Source of the DNA: Roseovarius sp.
GTDB lineage: Bacteria; Pseudomonadota; Alphaproteobacteria; Rhodobacterales; Rhodobacteraceae
Reading direction: 5' to 3'
DNA: 64,000 nt
NCBI RefSeq assembly: GCF_027019125.1
Contig: NZ_JALUXE010000027.1
Location: forward strand, 372,001-436,000
The translations under genes were made by a program, and so were the position numbers. How positions within the stretch are numbered: position 1 is the stretch's first letter; every line of letters starts with the position of its first letter. This document shows positions 33,362 through 42,943 of this stretch, piece by piece. The notes under the pieces were generated by a model. That model saw only the letters and a program-made list of their open reading frames with translations, ran no database searches and had not been told where the DNA came from.

Positions 33362-34837
33362 TTACTTGTTGTCTTCGAGCGAGAGCGCCACGAAACGCGG
33401 ATCGCCACCGCTGCGCACCAGCATCAGCAGGGATTTGCGCCCCGCCTCCTTGGCCTCGGCGATACGGTCTTCGAGATCGGCAATCGAGCTTACCTTCTGC
33501 TGTCCGGCCTCGGTGATCACGTCGCCCGCGCGCAGGCCCTTTTCATAGGCCTCGGACAATTCGTCGATGTTCACGACGACAAGGCCCGTGGCGGAATTGT
33601 CCAGCTCAAGCTGCGCGCGCAGCTCGTCGCTGAGCGGGGTCAAGGTCAGGCCCAGCAGGGTCTTTTCCACCGGTGCCCCGGGGGTGGCATCCTCGCCGGG
33701 TTGGGCCACGGGAATGGCGCCTTCGGCCTCTTCGCGGCGGCCCAGCGTGATCTTGAGCGTGGTGGTCTTGCCCTCGCGGTACACGACCACGCGCACGGTC
33801 TTGCCCACTTCGGTATTGCCCACGGTGCGCACGAGGCCGCGCGTGTCCGACACATCCTGCCCGTCAAAGGACAGGATCACGTCGCCGGCCAGCATGCCCG
33901 CCTCGGCGGCAGGACCTTCGGGCACGTCCGTGACGAGAGCGCCTGCGGCTTTCTCGAGCCCCATCGCTTCGGCCACATCGGCGGTCACGTCCTGAATCCG
34001 CACGCCCAGCCAGCCACGGCGCGTTTCGCCATATTGCTGCAACTGATCGACCACGCGCTTGACCACGTTCGAGGCCATGGAAAAGCCGATGCCGATCGAG
34101 CCGCCGGTGGGGCTGAGGATGGCGGTGTTCACGCCCACGACCTGACCGTCCAGATTGAAGAGCGGACCGCCCGAGTTGCCCCGGTTGATGGCGGCGTCGG
34201 TCTGGATGTAGTCGTCATAGGTGCCGCTGAGCGCGCGGTTGCGTGCCGAGACGATCCCGGCAGAGAGCGAGAACCCCTGACCCAGCGGGTTGCCCATGGC
34301 CAGCACCCAATCGCCCACGCGCGCGGTGTCGCTGTCGCCAAAGCTGACGAAGGGCAGCGGCTTGTCCGCCGTGACCTTCAGCAGGGCGATGTCGGTCTTG
34401 GGGTCGGTGCCGATCACCTCGGCGGGCAGGGTTTCGCCGGAAAAGAATTCGATCAGGATTTCATCCGCGCTTTCGATCACGTGGTTGTTCGTCACCACGA
34501 ACCCATCCTCGGAAATCACAAAGCCCGAGCCAAGGGCCGACGAGCGCTGTGGCCGGTCGCCTTCGCCCAGACGGTCGCGGAACTGCTCGAAGAAATCCTC
34601 GAAGGGCGAGCCCTCGGGCACGATGGGGGCGGGGCCGGTGCCGCGTTCCACCACGGTCGAGGTGGTGATGTTCACGACCGCCGGGCTGATCTTGTCGGCC
34701 AGATCGGCAAAGCTGTCGGGGCGCGCCGCTGCGGCCAAGGCCTGCGCGATCAGGAACCCGACCATCAGGGCCATGACCCAGAGCGCCCGCAGGCTGGTGG
34801 ACAGGGAACGTGTTTCGGAAATCGTTTGGGTCTTCAC
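33362..34837 (-). CDS. degP: DegP/DegQ-type periplasmic serine protease (Do family)
   Basis: A 491-residue envelope protease/chaperone. An N-terminal signal or anchor helix covers about residues 17-37 (LRALWVMALMVGFLIAQAL). The trypsin-like domain has the triad H119 (TNNHV), D149 (KTDIALLKV) and S222 (NRGNSGGPL). Two PDZ domains follow (about 275-370 and 395-485). The start is GTG with GGAG upstream. It is the last gene of the rpiA-gor-hflKC-DUF2065 group, with which it shares envelope quality control. Confidence 0.94.
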   Translation of the reverse strand: MKTQTISETRSLSTSLRALWVMALMVGFLIAQALAAAARPDSFADLADKISPAVVNITTSTVVERGTGPAPIVPEGSPFEDFFEQFRDRLGEGDRPQRSSALGSGFVISEDGFVVTNNHVIESADEILIEFFSGETLPAEVIGTDPKTDIALLKVTADKPLPFVSFGDSDTARVGDWVLAMGNPLGQGFSLSAGIVSARNRALSGTYDDYIQTDAAINRGNSGGPLFNLDGQVVGVNTAILSPTGGSIGIGFSMASNVVKRVVDQLQQYGETRRGWLGVRIQDVTADVAEAMGLEKAAGALVTDVPEGPAAEAGMLAGDVILSFDGQDVSDTRGLVRTVGNTEVGKTVRVVVYREGKTTTLKITLGRREEAEGAIPVAQPGEDATPGAPVEKTLLGLTLTPLSDELRAQLELDNSATGLVVVNIDELSEAYEKGLRAGDVITEAGQQKVSSIADLEDRIAEAKEAGRKSLLMLVRSGGDPRFVALSLEDNK

Positions 34838-34972
34838 ACCAATGTCTCCTTTGGTTCGTGCATTGGGCGGCCTGCGCGCGCCCCTCTTGCACCGGAATGT
34901 AGGCGGTCTTTGCCGGATCGCAAAGGTCGCAGGGTCAAATCACACCCATGTGACCTCTTTGGTTCGGCAAGA

Positions 34973-35170
34973 TCAAGCGCCAAGCGTCTTGGCCGCCCAG
35001 ACAAGGATCAGCCCGAGCACCAGTGCCAGCGCCCCCACCAGCCGCCGCGCCTCGGGGGGCATCGCCGAGAGGGCCACCAGCATCTGCTCTATGAGCGAAG
35101 GGGCCAGCGCATAGACCAGCCCCTCCACGATCAGCACCAGCCCCAGCGCAAGAAGCGCGGTTTCGATCAT
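34973..35170 (-). CDS. DUF2065-family small membrane protein (YjeT-like)
   Basis: A 65-residue protein with two transmembrane helices (ALLALGLVLIVEGLVYALAP and LVGALALVLGLILVWAA). Its start overlaps the hflC stop as ATGA. A YjeT-type protein is commonly encoded next to hflKC. Its molecular function is unknown. Confidence 0.85.
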   Translation of the reverse strand: MIETALLALGLVLIVEGLVYALAPSLIEQMLVALSAMPPEARRLVGALALVLGLILVWAAKTLGA

Positions 35171-36039
35171 TCCGATGATGTTCCGGACTTGAGATAGTCG
35201 AAGAACTCGCTATCCGGCGTCATCACCATCGAGGAATTGCCGCCTTGCAGCGCCTTTTCATAGGCTTCGAGCGAGCGGTAGAAGGCAAAGAACTCGGGGT
35301 CCGCACCAAAGGCCTGCGCAAAGATCGCGTTGCGTTCGGCGTCAGCCTCGCCTCGGATCACCTGCGCTTCGCGCTCGGCATCCGAGAGGGTCTCGGTCAC
35401 GGTCCGGTCGGCAAGGGCGCGCACGCGCTGCGCGGCCTCGTTACCACGGGCGATCTCGTCGGCGGCTTCCCGCTCGCGCTCGGCGCGCATCCGGGCAAAC
35501 GTGGCTTCGAGGTTCTGCTCGGGCAGGTTGGTCTGCTTGAGCCGCACATCCACCACGTCAAGGCCGAGGCCGGCGGCGCTGCTTTGGGCCTGCCGCTGGA
35601 TACGGCGCATCAGCTCGCGACGGTCCTCGGACAGGATCGTGTCGGACGTGACCTGATCGGCACCCAGAACTTCGCGGATCTGCGCATTCAGGATCGACGA
35701 CAGGCGGTCCTCGGCCAGACGCACGCCGCCCACGCCCACGGCCTGGCGGAACTGCACCGCGTCGCGGATGCGGTAGCGGGCAAAGGCGTCGACCACGAGG
35801 CGGCGGTCATCCGACGGCGTTACCTCGATGGTGTCGGTATCGAGCGACAGGATGCGGTCGTCATAGCGCACCACCTCCTGAATGAAGGGGATCTTGAACG
35901 AGAGGCCCGGCTCATCCTTGACGGCCTTGATCTGGCCGAATTGCAGCACCAATGCCTTTTCACGCTCATCGACTACAAAGATCGACGACAGGCCCAAAAA
36001 GCCCAGCACGACCACAAGAGGGATTAGAAATTTCGTCAT
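35167..36039 (-). CDS. hflC: HflC, modulator of FtsH protease
   Basis: A 290-residue SPFH/band-7 protein. An N-terminal signal-anchor (FLIPLVVVLGFLGLSSIFVV) precedes the SPFH domain, and a coiled-coil region (about 165-235) is rich in Arg/Glu/Ala, including VRALADRTVTETLSDAEREA and VIRGEADAERN. With HflK it forms the periplasmic cage around FtsH in the inner membrane. The gene starts 4 bp after the hflK stop. Confidence 0.95.
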   Translation of the reverse strand: MTKFLIPLVVVLGFLGLSSIFVVDEREKALVLQFGQIKAVKDEPGLSFKIPFIQEVVRYDDRILSLDTDTIEVTPSDDRRLVVDAFARYRIRDAVQFRQAVGVGGVRLAEDRLSSILNAQIREVLGADQVTSDTILSEDRRELMRRIQRQAQSSAAGLGLDVVDVRLKQTNLPEQNLEATFARMRAEREREAADEIARGNEAAQRVRALADRTVTETLSDAEREAQVIRGEADAERNAIFAQAFGADPEFFAFYRSLEAYEKALQGGNSSMVMTPDSEFFDYLKSGTSSE

Positions 36040-36043
36040 GCTC

Positions 36044-37195
36044 TCAGTTCCCCTGTTCTGTCGAATTGCGGCGCAGTTCGTTCAGCGGCAGGTAGGGCAC
36101 AACCCCGTTGCCGCCTTCGCTGCCGACGATGGCACTGTCGAGAATGGTCTTGTCGATTCCGCCCAGAACCCGCTCCATCGTCTCGATATAAAGACGTTTG
36201 CGCGTCACATCGGGGGCCTTGGCGTATTCTTCGAGAACCGAGGTGAAGCGGCTGGCGTCACCCTGTGCCTCGTTGACCACGCGGGCGCGATAGCCCTCTG
36301 ACTGTTCGAGGATCTGCGCCGCCTCACCGCGCGCTTCGGCCAGCACCCGGTTGGCATAGGCATCGGCCTGTCGTTGCAGACGGTCGCGTTCCTGTTCGGC
36401 GGCCTGCACTTCGCGGAAGCTGTCGATCACCTCACGCGGCGGATCGGCCTTGTCGAGGTTGACCCGCACGACCTGAATCCCGCTGTCATATTCGTCGAGC
36501 GCTTCCTGGATGTTGCGCATCGCCGTATCGGCGATGATGCCGCGATCCCGGTTGAGAATGGGGGCCAGATTGGAGGCGGCGATGATCTCGCGCATCACCG
36601 ATTCCGATACCGCCTGCACCGTCAGTTGCGGATCGCGGATGTTGAAGAGCAGTTTTGCCGGGTCCGAGATGTTCCACACCACCTGGAAACCGATATCGAC
36701 GATATTGGCATCGGTGGTCAGCATCAGCCCCTCTTCGCGCCCCCCGGTGTTGCGGCCGATGTCTTCGGTCCGCTCCGAGGTCACATTGACGATTTCCGCA
36801 CTGACGATGGGCCAGGGGGCAAAGTTCAGACCGGGATTGCCGGTCTTGTAATATTCACCCAGAAACAACTCGACCGATTGCTCTTCGGGCTTGACCGTAT
36901 AGAGGCTGGCGAAAACCCAGAGCGCCACGGCACCCAGGGCCGCAAGGCCGATGGTGCCCTTGCCAAAGCTCGGCCCGCCTTCGCCGCCGGTGCCGCCGCC
37001 CCGGTTGCCGCCGCCACGCCCGCCCATGAGAACGCGAAGCTGATCCTGACCCTTGCGCACCAATTCGTCGATTTCGGGCAGTTGCGGTCCTCCTTCGGGA
37101 GGGCGCCGACCGCCCCCGTTGTTGCGGCCGCGGTCATCGCCGCCGCCGCCCGAATTTCCGCCGCCGCCCCATGGGCCGCCAGAGTTTCCAGCCAT
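36044..37195 (-). CDS. hflK: HflK, modulator of FtsH protease
   Basis: A 383-residue SPFH/band-7 protein. The N-terminus is very Gly/Asn/Arg-rich (GGPWGGGGNSGGGGDDRG), as in HflK. A transmembrane helix lies near residues 86-105, followed by the SPFH domain and a coiled-coil with QADAYANRVLAEARGEAAQI. I chose the ATG at 37195 (MAGNSGG). It partners HflC. Confidence 0.95.
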   Translation of the reverse strand: MAGNSGGPWGGGGNSGGGGDDRGRNNGGGRRPPEGGPQLPEIDELVRKGQDQLRVLMGGRGGGNRGGGTGGEGGPSFGKGTIGLAALGAVALWVFASLYTVKPEEQSVELFLGEYYKTGNPGLNFAPWPIVSAEIVNVTSERTEDIGRNTGGREEGLMLTTDANIVDIGFQVVWNISDPAKLLFNIRDPQLTVQAVSESVMREIIAASNLAPILNRDRGIIADTAMRNIQEALDEYDSGIQVVRVNLDKADPPREVIDSFREVQAAEQERDRLQRQADAYANRVLAEARGEAAQILEQSEGYRARVVNEAQGDASRFTSVLEEYAKAPDVTRKRLYIETMERVLGGIDKTILDSAIVGSEGGNGVVPYLPLNELRRNSTEQGN

Positions 37196-37264
37196 ACGTT
37201 TGTCTTCCCTTGTTGTCCTGCCGTTGCCGGCCCGATTCACAACCTGTGCAGCACAGGCGAAAAA

Positions 37265-38620
37265 TCAAGCGGTGCGCACAGGCGTTTTCATCGTTACCAG
37301 CTCTTCCGACATGGTCGGATGCACCGCTACGGTGCGGTCGAAATCCTCTTTCGTGGCCCCCATCTTGACGGCGATGCCCGCCAACTGGATCATTTCGCCC
37401 GCGCCGGGGGCGACGATATGACACCCCAGAACCTTGCGGGTGGCCTGACTGACGATCAGCTTCATCAGCACCCGGTCGGGACGCCCGGCAAAGGCCGAGT
37501 GCATCGGCCGGAACGAGGTTGCATAGACCTCGATCGCCTCTTGATCGCGCGCGGCCTCTTCGCTCAGCCCCACGGTGCCCATTTCCGGTTGGGTGAAAAT
37601 CGCGGTGGGGATGAGATCGTGATCGACGGGCGTCGGGTTGCCGTTGAACACCGTCTCGACAAAGGCCATGCCTTCGCGGATGGCCACGGGCGTGAGGTTG
37701 ACGCGGTCGGTCACATCGCCAATCGCATAGACCGACGGCACGCCGGTCTGGCTATAGCGGTCAACGACAATCTCGCCCTTGCGGCCCACGGCAACGCCTG
37801 CGGCCTCCAGCCCCAGATTCTCCGTATTGGGGGCGCGCCCGGTGGCGAACATCACCTCTTCGAACACCGCTTCGCTGCCGTTGGTGCCGGTCACGCGATA
37901 GCCGCCCTCGACCTTTTCCATCGTCTCGATATTGGTGCCCAGATGCAGGGAGATCCCAGAGGCGATCATCTCGTCCGAGACCAGCCCGCGCGCCTCTTCA
38001 TCAAAGCCGCGCAGGATCTGCGCGCCCCGATAGAACTGCGTGACCTTGACCCCCAGACCGTTGAGGATACAGGCGAATTCGCAGGCGATATAGCCGCCGC
38101 CGACAATCAGGATCGACTTGGGCAGGCGCTCAAGATGAAAGATGTCATTGCTGGTGATCGCGTGTTCCGCGCCGGGCAGATCGGGTTTCACAGGCCGTCC
38201 GCCGGTGGCGATGAGAATATGTTTGGCGCTCAGACGGGTGCCATCGGCCAGCTCGACAGTATGCGGATCAACCAGCCGCGCCCGGCTGTCATAGGTCTTG
38301 ACCCCGTTATTCTTGAGGATGCCGCGATAGACCCCTTCGAGCCGGTCCAGTTCCGCATGCAGCTTTTCCCGAAAGGTGGCCCAGTCGAAGCCACCGGCAT
38401 GGACCGTCCAGCCATAGGCCTGCGCATCGGCCATCGCCCCGCGATATTCCGAGGCAAAGACCATCAGTTTCTTGGGCACACAGCCGCGAATGACGCAGGT
38501 GCCGCCGTAGCGGTCCTCTTCTGCCAAGGCCACGCGCGCGCCACCCTGTGCCGCGACCCGCGCCGCGCGCACCCCGCCAGAGCCGCCGCCGATCACGAAA
38601 AGATCGTAGTCGAATGCCAT
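37265..38620 (-). CDS. gor: Glutathione-disulfide reductase
   Basis: A 451-residue FAD/NADPH enzyme that reduces oxidised glutathione. The FAD-binding motif is GGGSGGVRAAR (residues 11-21), the redox disulfide motif is GGTCVIRGCVPKK (about 39-51), the NADPH-binding motif is VGGGYIACEFA (about 167-177) and the C-terminal catalytic end is VHPTMSEELVTM. It lies 10 bp after rpiA. Confidence 0.95.
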   Translation of the reverse strand: MAFDYDLFVIGGGSGGVRAARVAAQGGARVALAEEDRYGGTCVIRGCVPKKLMVFASEYRGAMADAQAYGWTVHAGGFDWATFREKLHAELDRLEGVYRGILKNNGVKTYDSRARLVDPHTVELADGTRLSAKHILIATGGRPVKPDLPGAEHAITSNDIFHLERLPKSILIVGGGYIACEFACILNGLGVKVTQFYRGAQILRGFDEEARGLVSDEMIASGISLHLGTNIETMEKVEGGYRVTGTNGSEAVFEEVMFATGRAPNTENLGLEAAGVAVGRKGEIVVDRYSQTGVPSVYAIGDVTDRVNLTPVAIREGMAFVETVFNGNPTPVDHDLIPTAIFTQPEMGTVGLSEEAARDQEAIEVYATSFRPMHSAFAGRPDRVLMKLIVSQATRKVLGCHIVAPGAGEMIQLAGIAVKMGATKEDFDRTVAVHPTMSEELVTMKTPVRTA

Positions 38621-38630
38621 CAGTATCCCC

Positions 38631-39419
38631 TCAATCCGTCAGGTCGCGAAAGAGATTGTCGGTCTCGACAAAGTCGAGCCGGTCCTCTTCGACCGTGCCT
38701 TCGTTGATGTCGCGGGTTTCCACCCGCCCGTCGCCATAGCCCAGAATGACCACATCGCAGATATCAAGGAAAAGCCCGTTTTCAACCACCCCCGGCATCT
38801 GATTGAGCGCGATCGAGAGTTGATGCGCGGCCCCGATGCGCCCGAGATGCAGATCGAGAATGTAATTGCCCTCATCGGTGATGAAGGGCCGCGCGCCGTT
38901 CATCCGCAGCGTGGCATCGCGGCCCAGCACATCCATGTTGATCAAGAGTTCCTCGACCAGCGATTTCGTGGTCTGCCAGCCAAAGGGGATCACCTCGACC
39001 GGAAGGGGGAAGGCGCCCAGCGTCTCGACCTCCTTGCCGACATCGGCGATCACGATCATCTGGTCAGAGGCCGTCGCCACGATCTTTTCCTGCAAGAGCG
39101 CGCCGCCGCCGCCCTTGATCAGGTTGAGATTGCTGTCGAATTCATCCGCCCCGTCGATGGTGAGGTCGAGCCATTTCGCCTCGTCCAGGCTGATGACCTC
39201 GATGCCCACCTCTCGCGCCAGCTCCGCCGTGCGCGTGGATGTCGGCACGCCGCGAATGCGCAGGCCGCCGTCGCGCACCATCTCGCCCAGACAGCGCACC
39301 ATCCAGGCGGCCGTCGATCCGGTGCCAAGGCCCACGCGCATCCCGTCCTCGACAAAATCCACCGACCGCTTGGCGGCAACGAACTTGGCCTTGTCGATCG
39401 GTGACAATTCTCCGGTCAT
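38631..39419 (-). CDS. rpiA: Ribose-5-phosphate isomerase A
   Basis: A 262-residue cytoplasmic isomerase of the pentose phosphate pathway. It has LGTGSTAAWMVRCL (phosphate loop, about 30-43), TIDGADEFDSNLNLIKGGGG (about 88-107) and the catalytic-lysine region RKxx-like LLQEKIVAT. The C-terminus is somewhat extended (family usually ~220-230). It is the first gene of the rpiA-gor-hflKC-degP group and diverges from the comM-like gene. Confidence 0.95.
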   Translation of the reverse strand: MTGELSPIDKAKFVAAKRSVDFVEDGMRVGLGTGSTAAWMVRCLGEMVRDGGLRIRGVPTSTRTAELAREVGIEVISLDEAKWLDLTIDGADEFDSNLNLIKGGGGALLQEKIVATASDQMIVIADVGKEVETLGAFPLPVEVIPFGWQTTKSLVEELLINMDVLGRDATLRMNGARPFITDEGNYILDLHLGRIGAAHQLSIALNQMPGVVENGLFLDICDVVILGYGDGRVETRDINEGTVEEDRLDFVETDNLFRDLTD

Positions 39420-39511
39420 GGCAGCGACTCCCCGACTGTTTCGCAGGGGTTATAAGAGACTTGCCGCGCAGGTGCGAGACCGAATTCGCCCGAGCGACCG
39501 GGGGGCAAGCG

Positions 39512-39550
39512 TTAACCATTCCTAAACCCCTGCCGCGCTACGCATTAACC
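39512..39550. promoter_or_regulatory. CtrA-like motifs in the rpiA-comM divergent region
   Basis: TTAACCATTCCTAAA (39512-39526) resembles the CtrA site TTAA N7 TTAA with one mismatch. A second TTAACC half-site is at 39545-39550, 33 bp away. In Rhodobacterales CtrA regulates motility and competence genes, which would fit the comM-like gene downstream. Confidence 0.35.
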
Positions 39551-39573
39551 TTGTTCCAACAACAGGGGACTGC

Positions 39574-41088
39574 ATGGTCGCGCGCGCCTATACCGTGGCC
39601 TTTGAAGGGGTCGAGGCCAAGCCCGTCGAAGTGCAATGCGCCGTAACACCCGGCGTGCCTGCCTTTTCCCTCGTGGGCCTGCCCGACAAGGCGGTGTCCG
39701 AGGCGCGCGACCGGGTGCGCGCGGCGCTCTCGGCCATGGCCATCGCCCTGCCGTCGCGGCGCATCACCATCAACCTCTCGCCTGCCGACATGCCGAAAGA
39801 GGGCAGCCATTTTGACCTCCCCATCGCGTTGGCCCTTCTGGCGGCGCTCGAAATCATCCCGCATGACGCCGCCGAGGGCACAACGGCATTGGGGGAGTTG
39901 TCGCTCGACGGCACGCTGGTGCCGGTGATCGGTGCGCTCCCCGCCGCCATGGCTGCGGCCGAGGAACATCGCATCCTGCTCTGCCCCAAGGCCTGCGGCC
40001 CCGAGGCGGCCTGGGTGGGGGCGGTGCAGGTGATCGCCGCTGCGTCGCTGGCGGATGTGGTGCGCCACTACACCGGGCAGGCGCCCATCCCCGCCTCGGA
40101 CCCCGGCGAGGTGATCGCGCCACCGCAGGGCCGCGACCTGCGCGACGTCAAGGGACAGGAACGCGCCAAGCGCGCGCTGGAAATCGCCGCCGCAGGCCGT
40201 CACCACCTGATCATGATCGGCACGCCGGGATCCGGCAAATCCATGCTGGCCGCGCGTATGCCGGGTATCCTGCCACCGCTCTCGGCCCTCGAGGCGCTGG
40301 AAACCTCGATGATCCATTCGCTTGCGGGGCTCTTGTCCGAGGGGGGCATCAACCGCGCCCGCCCCTTTCGCGAGCCGCATCACACCGCCTCGATGGCCGC
40401 GATCGTCGGCGGCGGGCGCAGCGCCAAGCCGGGGGAAATCAGCCTTGCGCATAATGGCGTGCTCTTCATGGATGAGTTTCCCGAATTTCCCCGCACCGTG
40501 CTGGAAACCCTGCGCCAACCCATCGAGACCGGCGAGGTGATGGTCGCCCGCGCCAATGCCCATGTGAAATACCCCTGCCGATTCATGCTGATCGCTGCCG
40601 CCAACCCTTGCAAATGCGGCTATCTGAGCGACCCCAACCGCGCCTGTTCGCGTGCGCCCAACTGTGGCGAGGATTACATCGGGCGCATTTCGGGCCCGCT
40701 GATGGACCGCTTCGATCTGCGGATCGAGGTGCCGCCCGTGGCCTTTGCCGATCTCGATCTGCCCGCCTCTGGCGATGCCTCGGCCACGGTCGCGGAGCGC
40801 GTGGCGGGGGCGCGGGCGGTGCAGGCGGCGCGCTTTACGGACCACGCCCATATGCGCCTCAACGCTGACGCCGAAGGGGCGGTGCTCGACGAGATCGCCA
40901 CCCCCGATGCCGAGGGCCGCGCGCTCGTGACGCGCGTCGCCAGCCGCTTTGGGCTGACGGCGCGGGGCTATCACCGGGTGTTGCGCGTGGCGCGCACCAT
41001 CGCCGATCTCGACGGCTCGGACCATGTTCGCCTGCCGCATGTGGCCGAGGCGGTCAGCTTTCGCATCGCCGGGGTCAAAGAGACCTGA
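39574..41088 (+). CDS. comM: ComM/YifB-family magnesium-chelatase-like AAA+ ATPase
   Basis: A 504-residue protein. The N-terminal Lon-like domain has PGVPAFSLVGLPDKAVSEAR (about 26-45). The Mg-chelatase AAA+ domain has Walker A GTPGSGKSM (about 216-224), FREPHHTAS and Walker B LFMDEFPEF. A zinc-ribbon-like CKCGY/CSRAPNC insert follows, and the C-terminal lid is VARTIADLDGSDHVRLPHVA. ComM is a helicase that drives branch migration during natural transformation. The start region carries CtrA-like motifs. It overlaps the convergent esterase gene by 14 bp. Confidence 0.93.
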   Translation: MVARAYTVAFEGVEAKPVEVQCAVTPGVPAFSLVGLPDKAVSEARDRVRAALSAMAIALPSRRITINLSPADMPKEGSHFDLPIALALLAALEIIPHDAAEGTTALGELSLDGTLVPVIGALPAAMAAAEEHRILLCPKACGPEAAWVGAVQVIAAASLADVVRHYTGQAPIPASDPGEVIAPPQGRDLRDVKGQERAKRALEIAAAGRHHLIMIGTPGSGKSMLAARMPGILPPLSALEALETSMIHSLAGLLSEGGINRARPFREPHHTASMAAIVGGGRSAKPGEISLAHNGVLFMDEFPEFPRTVLETLRQPIETGEVMVARANAHVKYPCRFMLIAAANPCKCGYLSDPNRACSRAPNCGEDYIGRISGPLMDRFDLRIEVPPVAFADLDLPASGDASATVAERVAGARAVQAARFTDHAHMRLNADAEGAVLDEIATPDAEGRALVTRVASRFGLTARGYHRVLRVARTIADLDGSDHVRLPHVAEAVSFRIAGVKET

Positions 41089-41953
41089 TCCACCCCGCCA
41101 GATCGCGCAGGGTTTCGCCCGCTTCGGGCAGGACATTATGGAAAATGGGCCAGACATGCGGATGGTCGGGCTTGACGGTCGCCACGCTCTGCACCCCCTG
41201 CGCCACCAGCGCGGCCTGCATCCGCAGCGTGTCGTCGCGCAGGATTTCGGTATCGCCCACGGTCATCCACACGGGCGGCGCGCCGGTGAACCGGCCAAAG
41301 AGTGGCGAAGCGCGCGGATCGCGCGGGTCCTGGCCGCGCAAGAACATCTCCAGCATCTCGCCAATCCGGGTGGCCGACAGGACGCAATCGCGCGCGGCAT
41401 TCTCGGTGACGGACGCGCCGGAATAGGTCACATCGGTGAGCGGCGAAAAGGCAAAGACGCCCATGGGCGGGACGAGGCCCCGCGCCAAAATCTCGTGCAA
41501 GAGCGCCAGCGCCAGCCCGCCGCCCGCACTATCCCCGCCAATGATCACCTCATGCGTCGACCGGAGCGCGCGGTAACACGCCAGCGCATCGTCGATCTGC
41601 GCCGGAAAGGGGTGCTCGGGCGCGAGCCGGTAATCGGGCAGACAGGCGGGCAGGCCGGTCAGCGCCGACAGCTTGGCCAGCATCGCGCGATGCGTGGTCG
41701 AGGTGCCAAAGACATAGGCCCCGCCATGGAAATAGAGGATCACCGGTGCAGGCCGCACACCACGGGCCCGCGCCCATTGCACTGGTACCCCGCCGAGGCT
41801 GGCGCGTTCAAACGACGTGCCAAGAGGGGCATGGAAATAGAGCCGGGATTTCAACGCAAAGGACCGCCTGAGGCGGTCCTTGTCATGGCGCGCCAGCGCC
41901 GGCTTTTCGAACCAGCGCAGGTGGCGGTTCAAGAGGCGCAGCTGCCAGCTCAT
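41075..41953 (-). CDS. Alpha/beta hydrolase of the hormone-sensitive-lipase family
   Basis: A 292-residue esterase/lipase. The oxyanion motif is [12 protein letters not shown] (about residues 71-82), the nucleophile elbow is [11 protein letters not shown] (about 139-149), and D and H of the triad are likely in [10 protein letters not shown] and [12 protein letters not shown]. The ATG at 41953 overlaps the gshB stop (ATGA). A perfect terminator-like hairpin (41859-41881) lies inside the first 35 codons. The substrate is unknown. Confidence 0.9.
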   Translation of the reverse strand: MSWQLRLLNRHLRWFEKPALARHDKDRLRRSFALKSRLYFHAPLGTSFERASLGGVPVQWARARGVRPAPVILYFHGGAYVFGTSTTHRAMLAKLSALTGLPACLPDYRLAPEHPFPAQIDDALACYRALRSTHEVIIGGDSAGGGLALALLHEILARGLVPPMGVFAFSPLTDVTYSGASVTENAARDCVLSATRIGEMLEMFLRGQDPRDPRASPLFGRFTGAPPVWMTVGDTEILRDDTLRMQAALVAQGVQSVATVKPDHPHVWPIFHNVLPEAGETLRDLAGWIRSL

Positions 41954-42885
41954 CCCCGCCGCGCCGCGATGGCATCCCATATGAGACCCGCGCCATTGGT
42001 GCCGTCAAACCGTTCCAGCTCTTGCAGGCCGGTGGGCGAGGTCACGTTGATCTCCGTGAGGTATTCGCCGATCACGTCGATCCCCACGAAGATCTGTCCC
42101 TTCTCGCGCAGCAGTGGCCCGATGGTGGCGCAAATCTCGCGGTCGCGGGCGGTCAGCTCCACCTTTTCGGCGCGCCCGCCCACATGCATGTTCGAGCGCG
42201 TCTCGCCTTGGGCGGGCACGCGGTTGATGGCCCCGATCGGTTCGCCATCGACCAGAATGACCCGCTTGTCGCCCTTGCTCACGGCGGGCAGGTATTTCTG
42301 GACAATCAGCGGCTCGCGGCTGAACCCGGTGAACATCTCGTGCAGGCTGGCAAGATTGCGGTCGCTCTCGGGCAGGTGGAACACGCCCGCGCCACCATTG
42401 CCATAGAGTGGCTTGAGGATCACATCGCCGTGCCGTGCGCGAAAGGCCCGGATCGTGTCCAGGTCGCGGGCAATCGCGGTGGGCGGCATGAGTTGGGGAA
42501 AATCGAGGATGAGCAGCTTTTCGGGATAATTGCGCACCCAGAAAGGATCGTTCGCCACGAGCGTGCCAGGGCTCAGCCGCTGCAGGATATGGGTCGTGGT
42601 GATGTAGAACATGTCAAACGGCGGGTCCTGCCGCAGCCAGACGACATCGAAGGTGCTCAGATCGACCGTCTGCTCCGCGCCCAGCCGAAAATGGTCGCCC
42701 TGCACCCGCTGCACCGTCAGCGGCCAGCCCCGCGCCGTCACCCGCCCCTCGTCATAGGCCAGCCGGTCGGGCGTGTAGTAAAACAGCTCATACCCCCGCG
42801 CCTGCGCCTCTTCCGCGATGCGAAAGGTGCTGTCCCCGTTGATATTGATCGGCCCGATCGGGTCCATCTGAAAAGCGATTTTCAT
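41950..42885 (-). CDS. gshB: Glutathione synthetase
   Basis: A 311-residue ATP-grasp enzyme joining glycine to gamma-glutamylcysteine. It has the N-terminal [20 protein letters not shown], the family motif [20 protein letters not shown], the ATP-binding loop [15 protein letters not shown] and C-terminal [20 protein letters not shown]. Its presence with gor in the window shows that glutathione metabolism is intact. Confidence 0.97.
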   Translation of the reverse strand: MKIAFQMDPIGPININGDSTFRIAEEAQARGYELFYYTPDRLAYDEGRVTARGWPLTVQRVQGDHFRLGAEQTVDLSTFDVVWLRQDPPFDMFYITTTHILQRLSPGTLVANDPFWVRNYPEKLLILDFPQLMPPTAIARDLDTIRAFRARHGDVILKPLYGNGGAGVFHLPESDRNLASLHEMFTGFSREPLIVQKYLPAVSKGDKRVILVDGEPIGAINRVPAQGETRSNMHVGGRAEKVELTARDREICATIGPLLREKGQIFVGIDVIGEYLTEINVTSPTGLQELERFDGTNGAGLIWDAIAARRG

Positions 42886-42943
42886 ATCCTGCCCCTTTTC
42901 ACGGTCTCCTGCCTACATGCGGCAAGAGCGCGGGGGGCGCAAT

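Noticed and set aside
36374-38707. Long plus-strand open frame (777 codons) opposite hflK and gor
   Set aside because: Antisense shadow of two certain genes, without a start context or recognisable domain.
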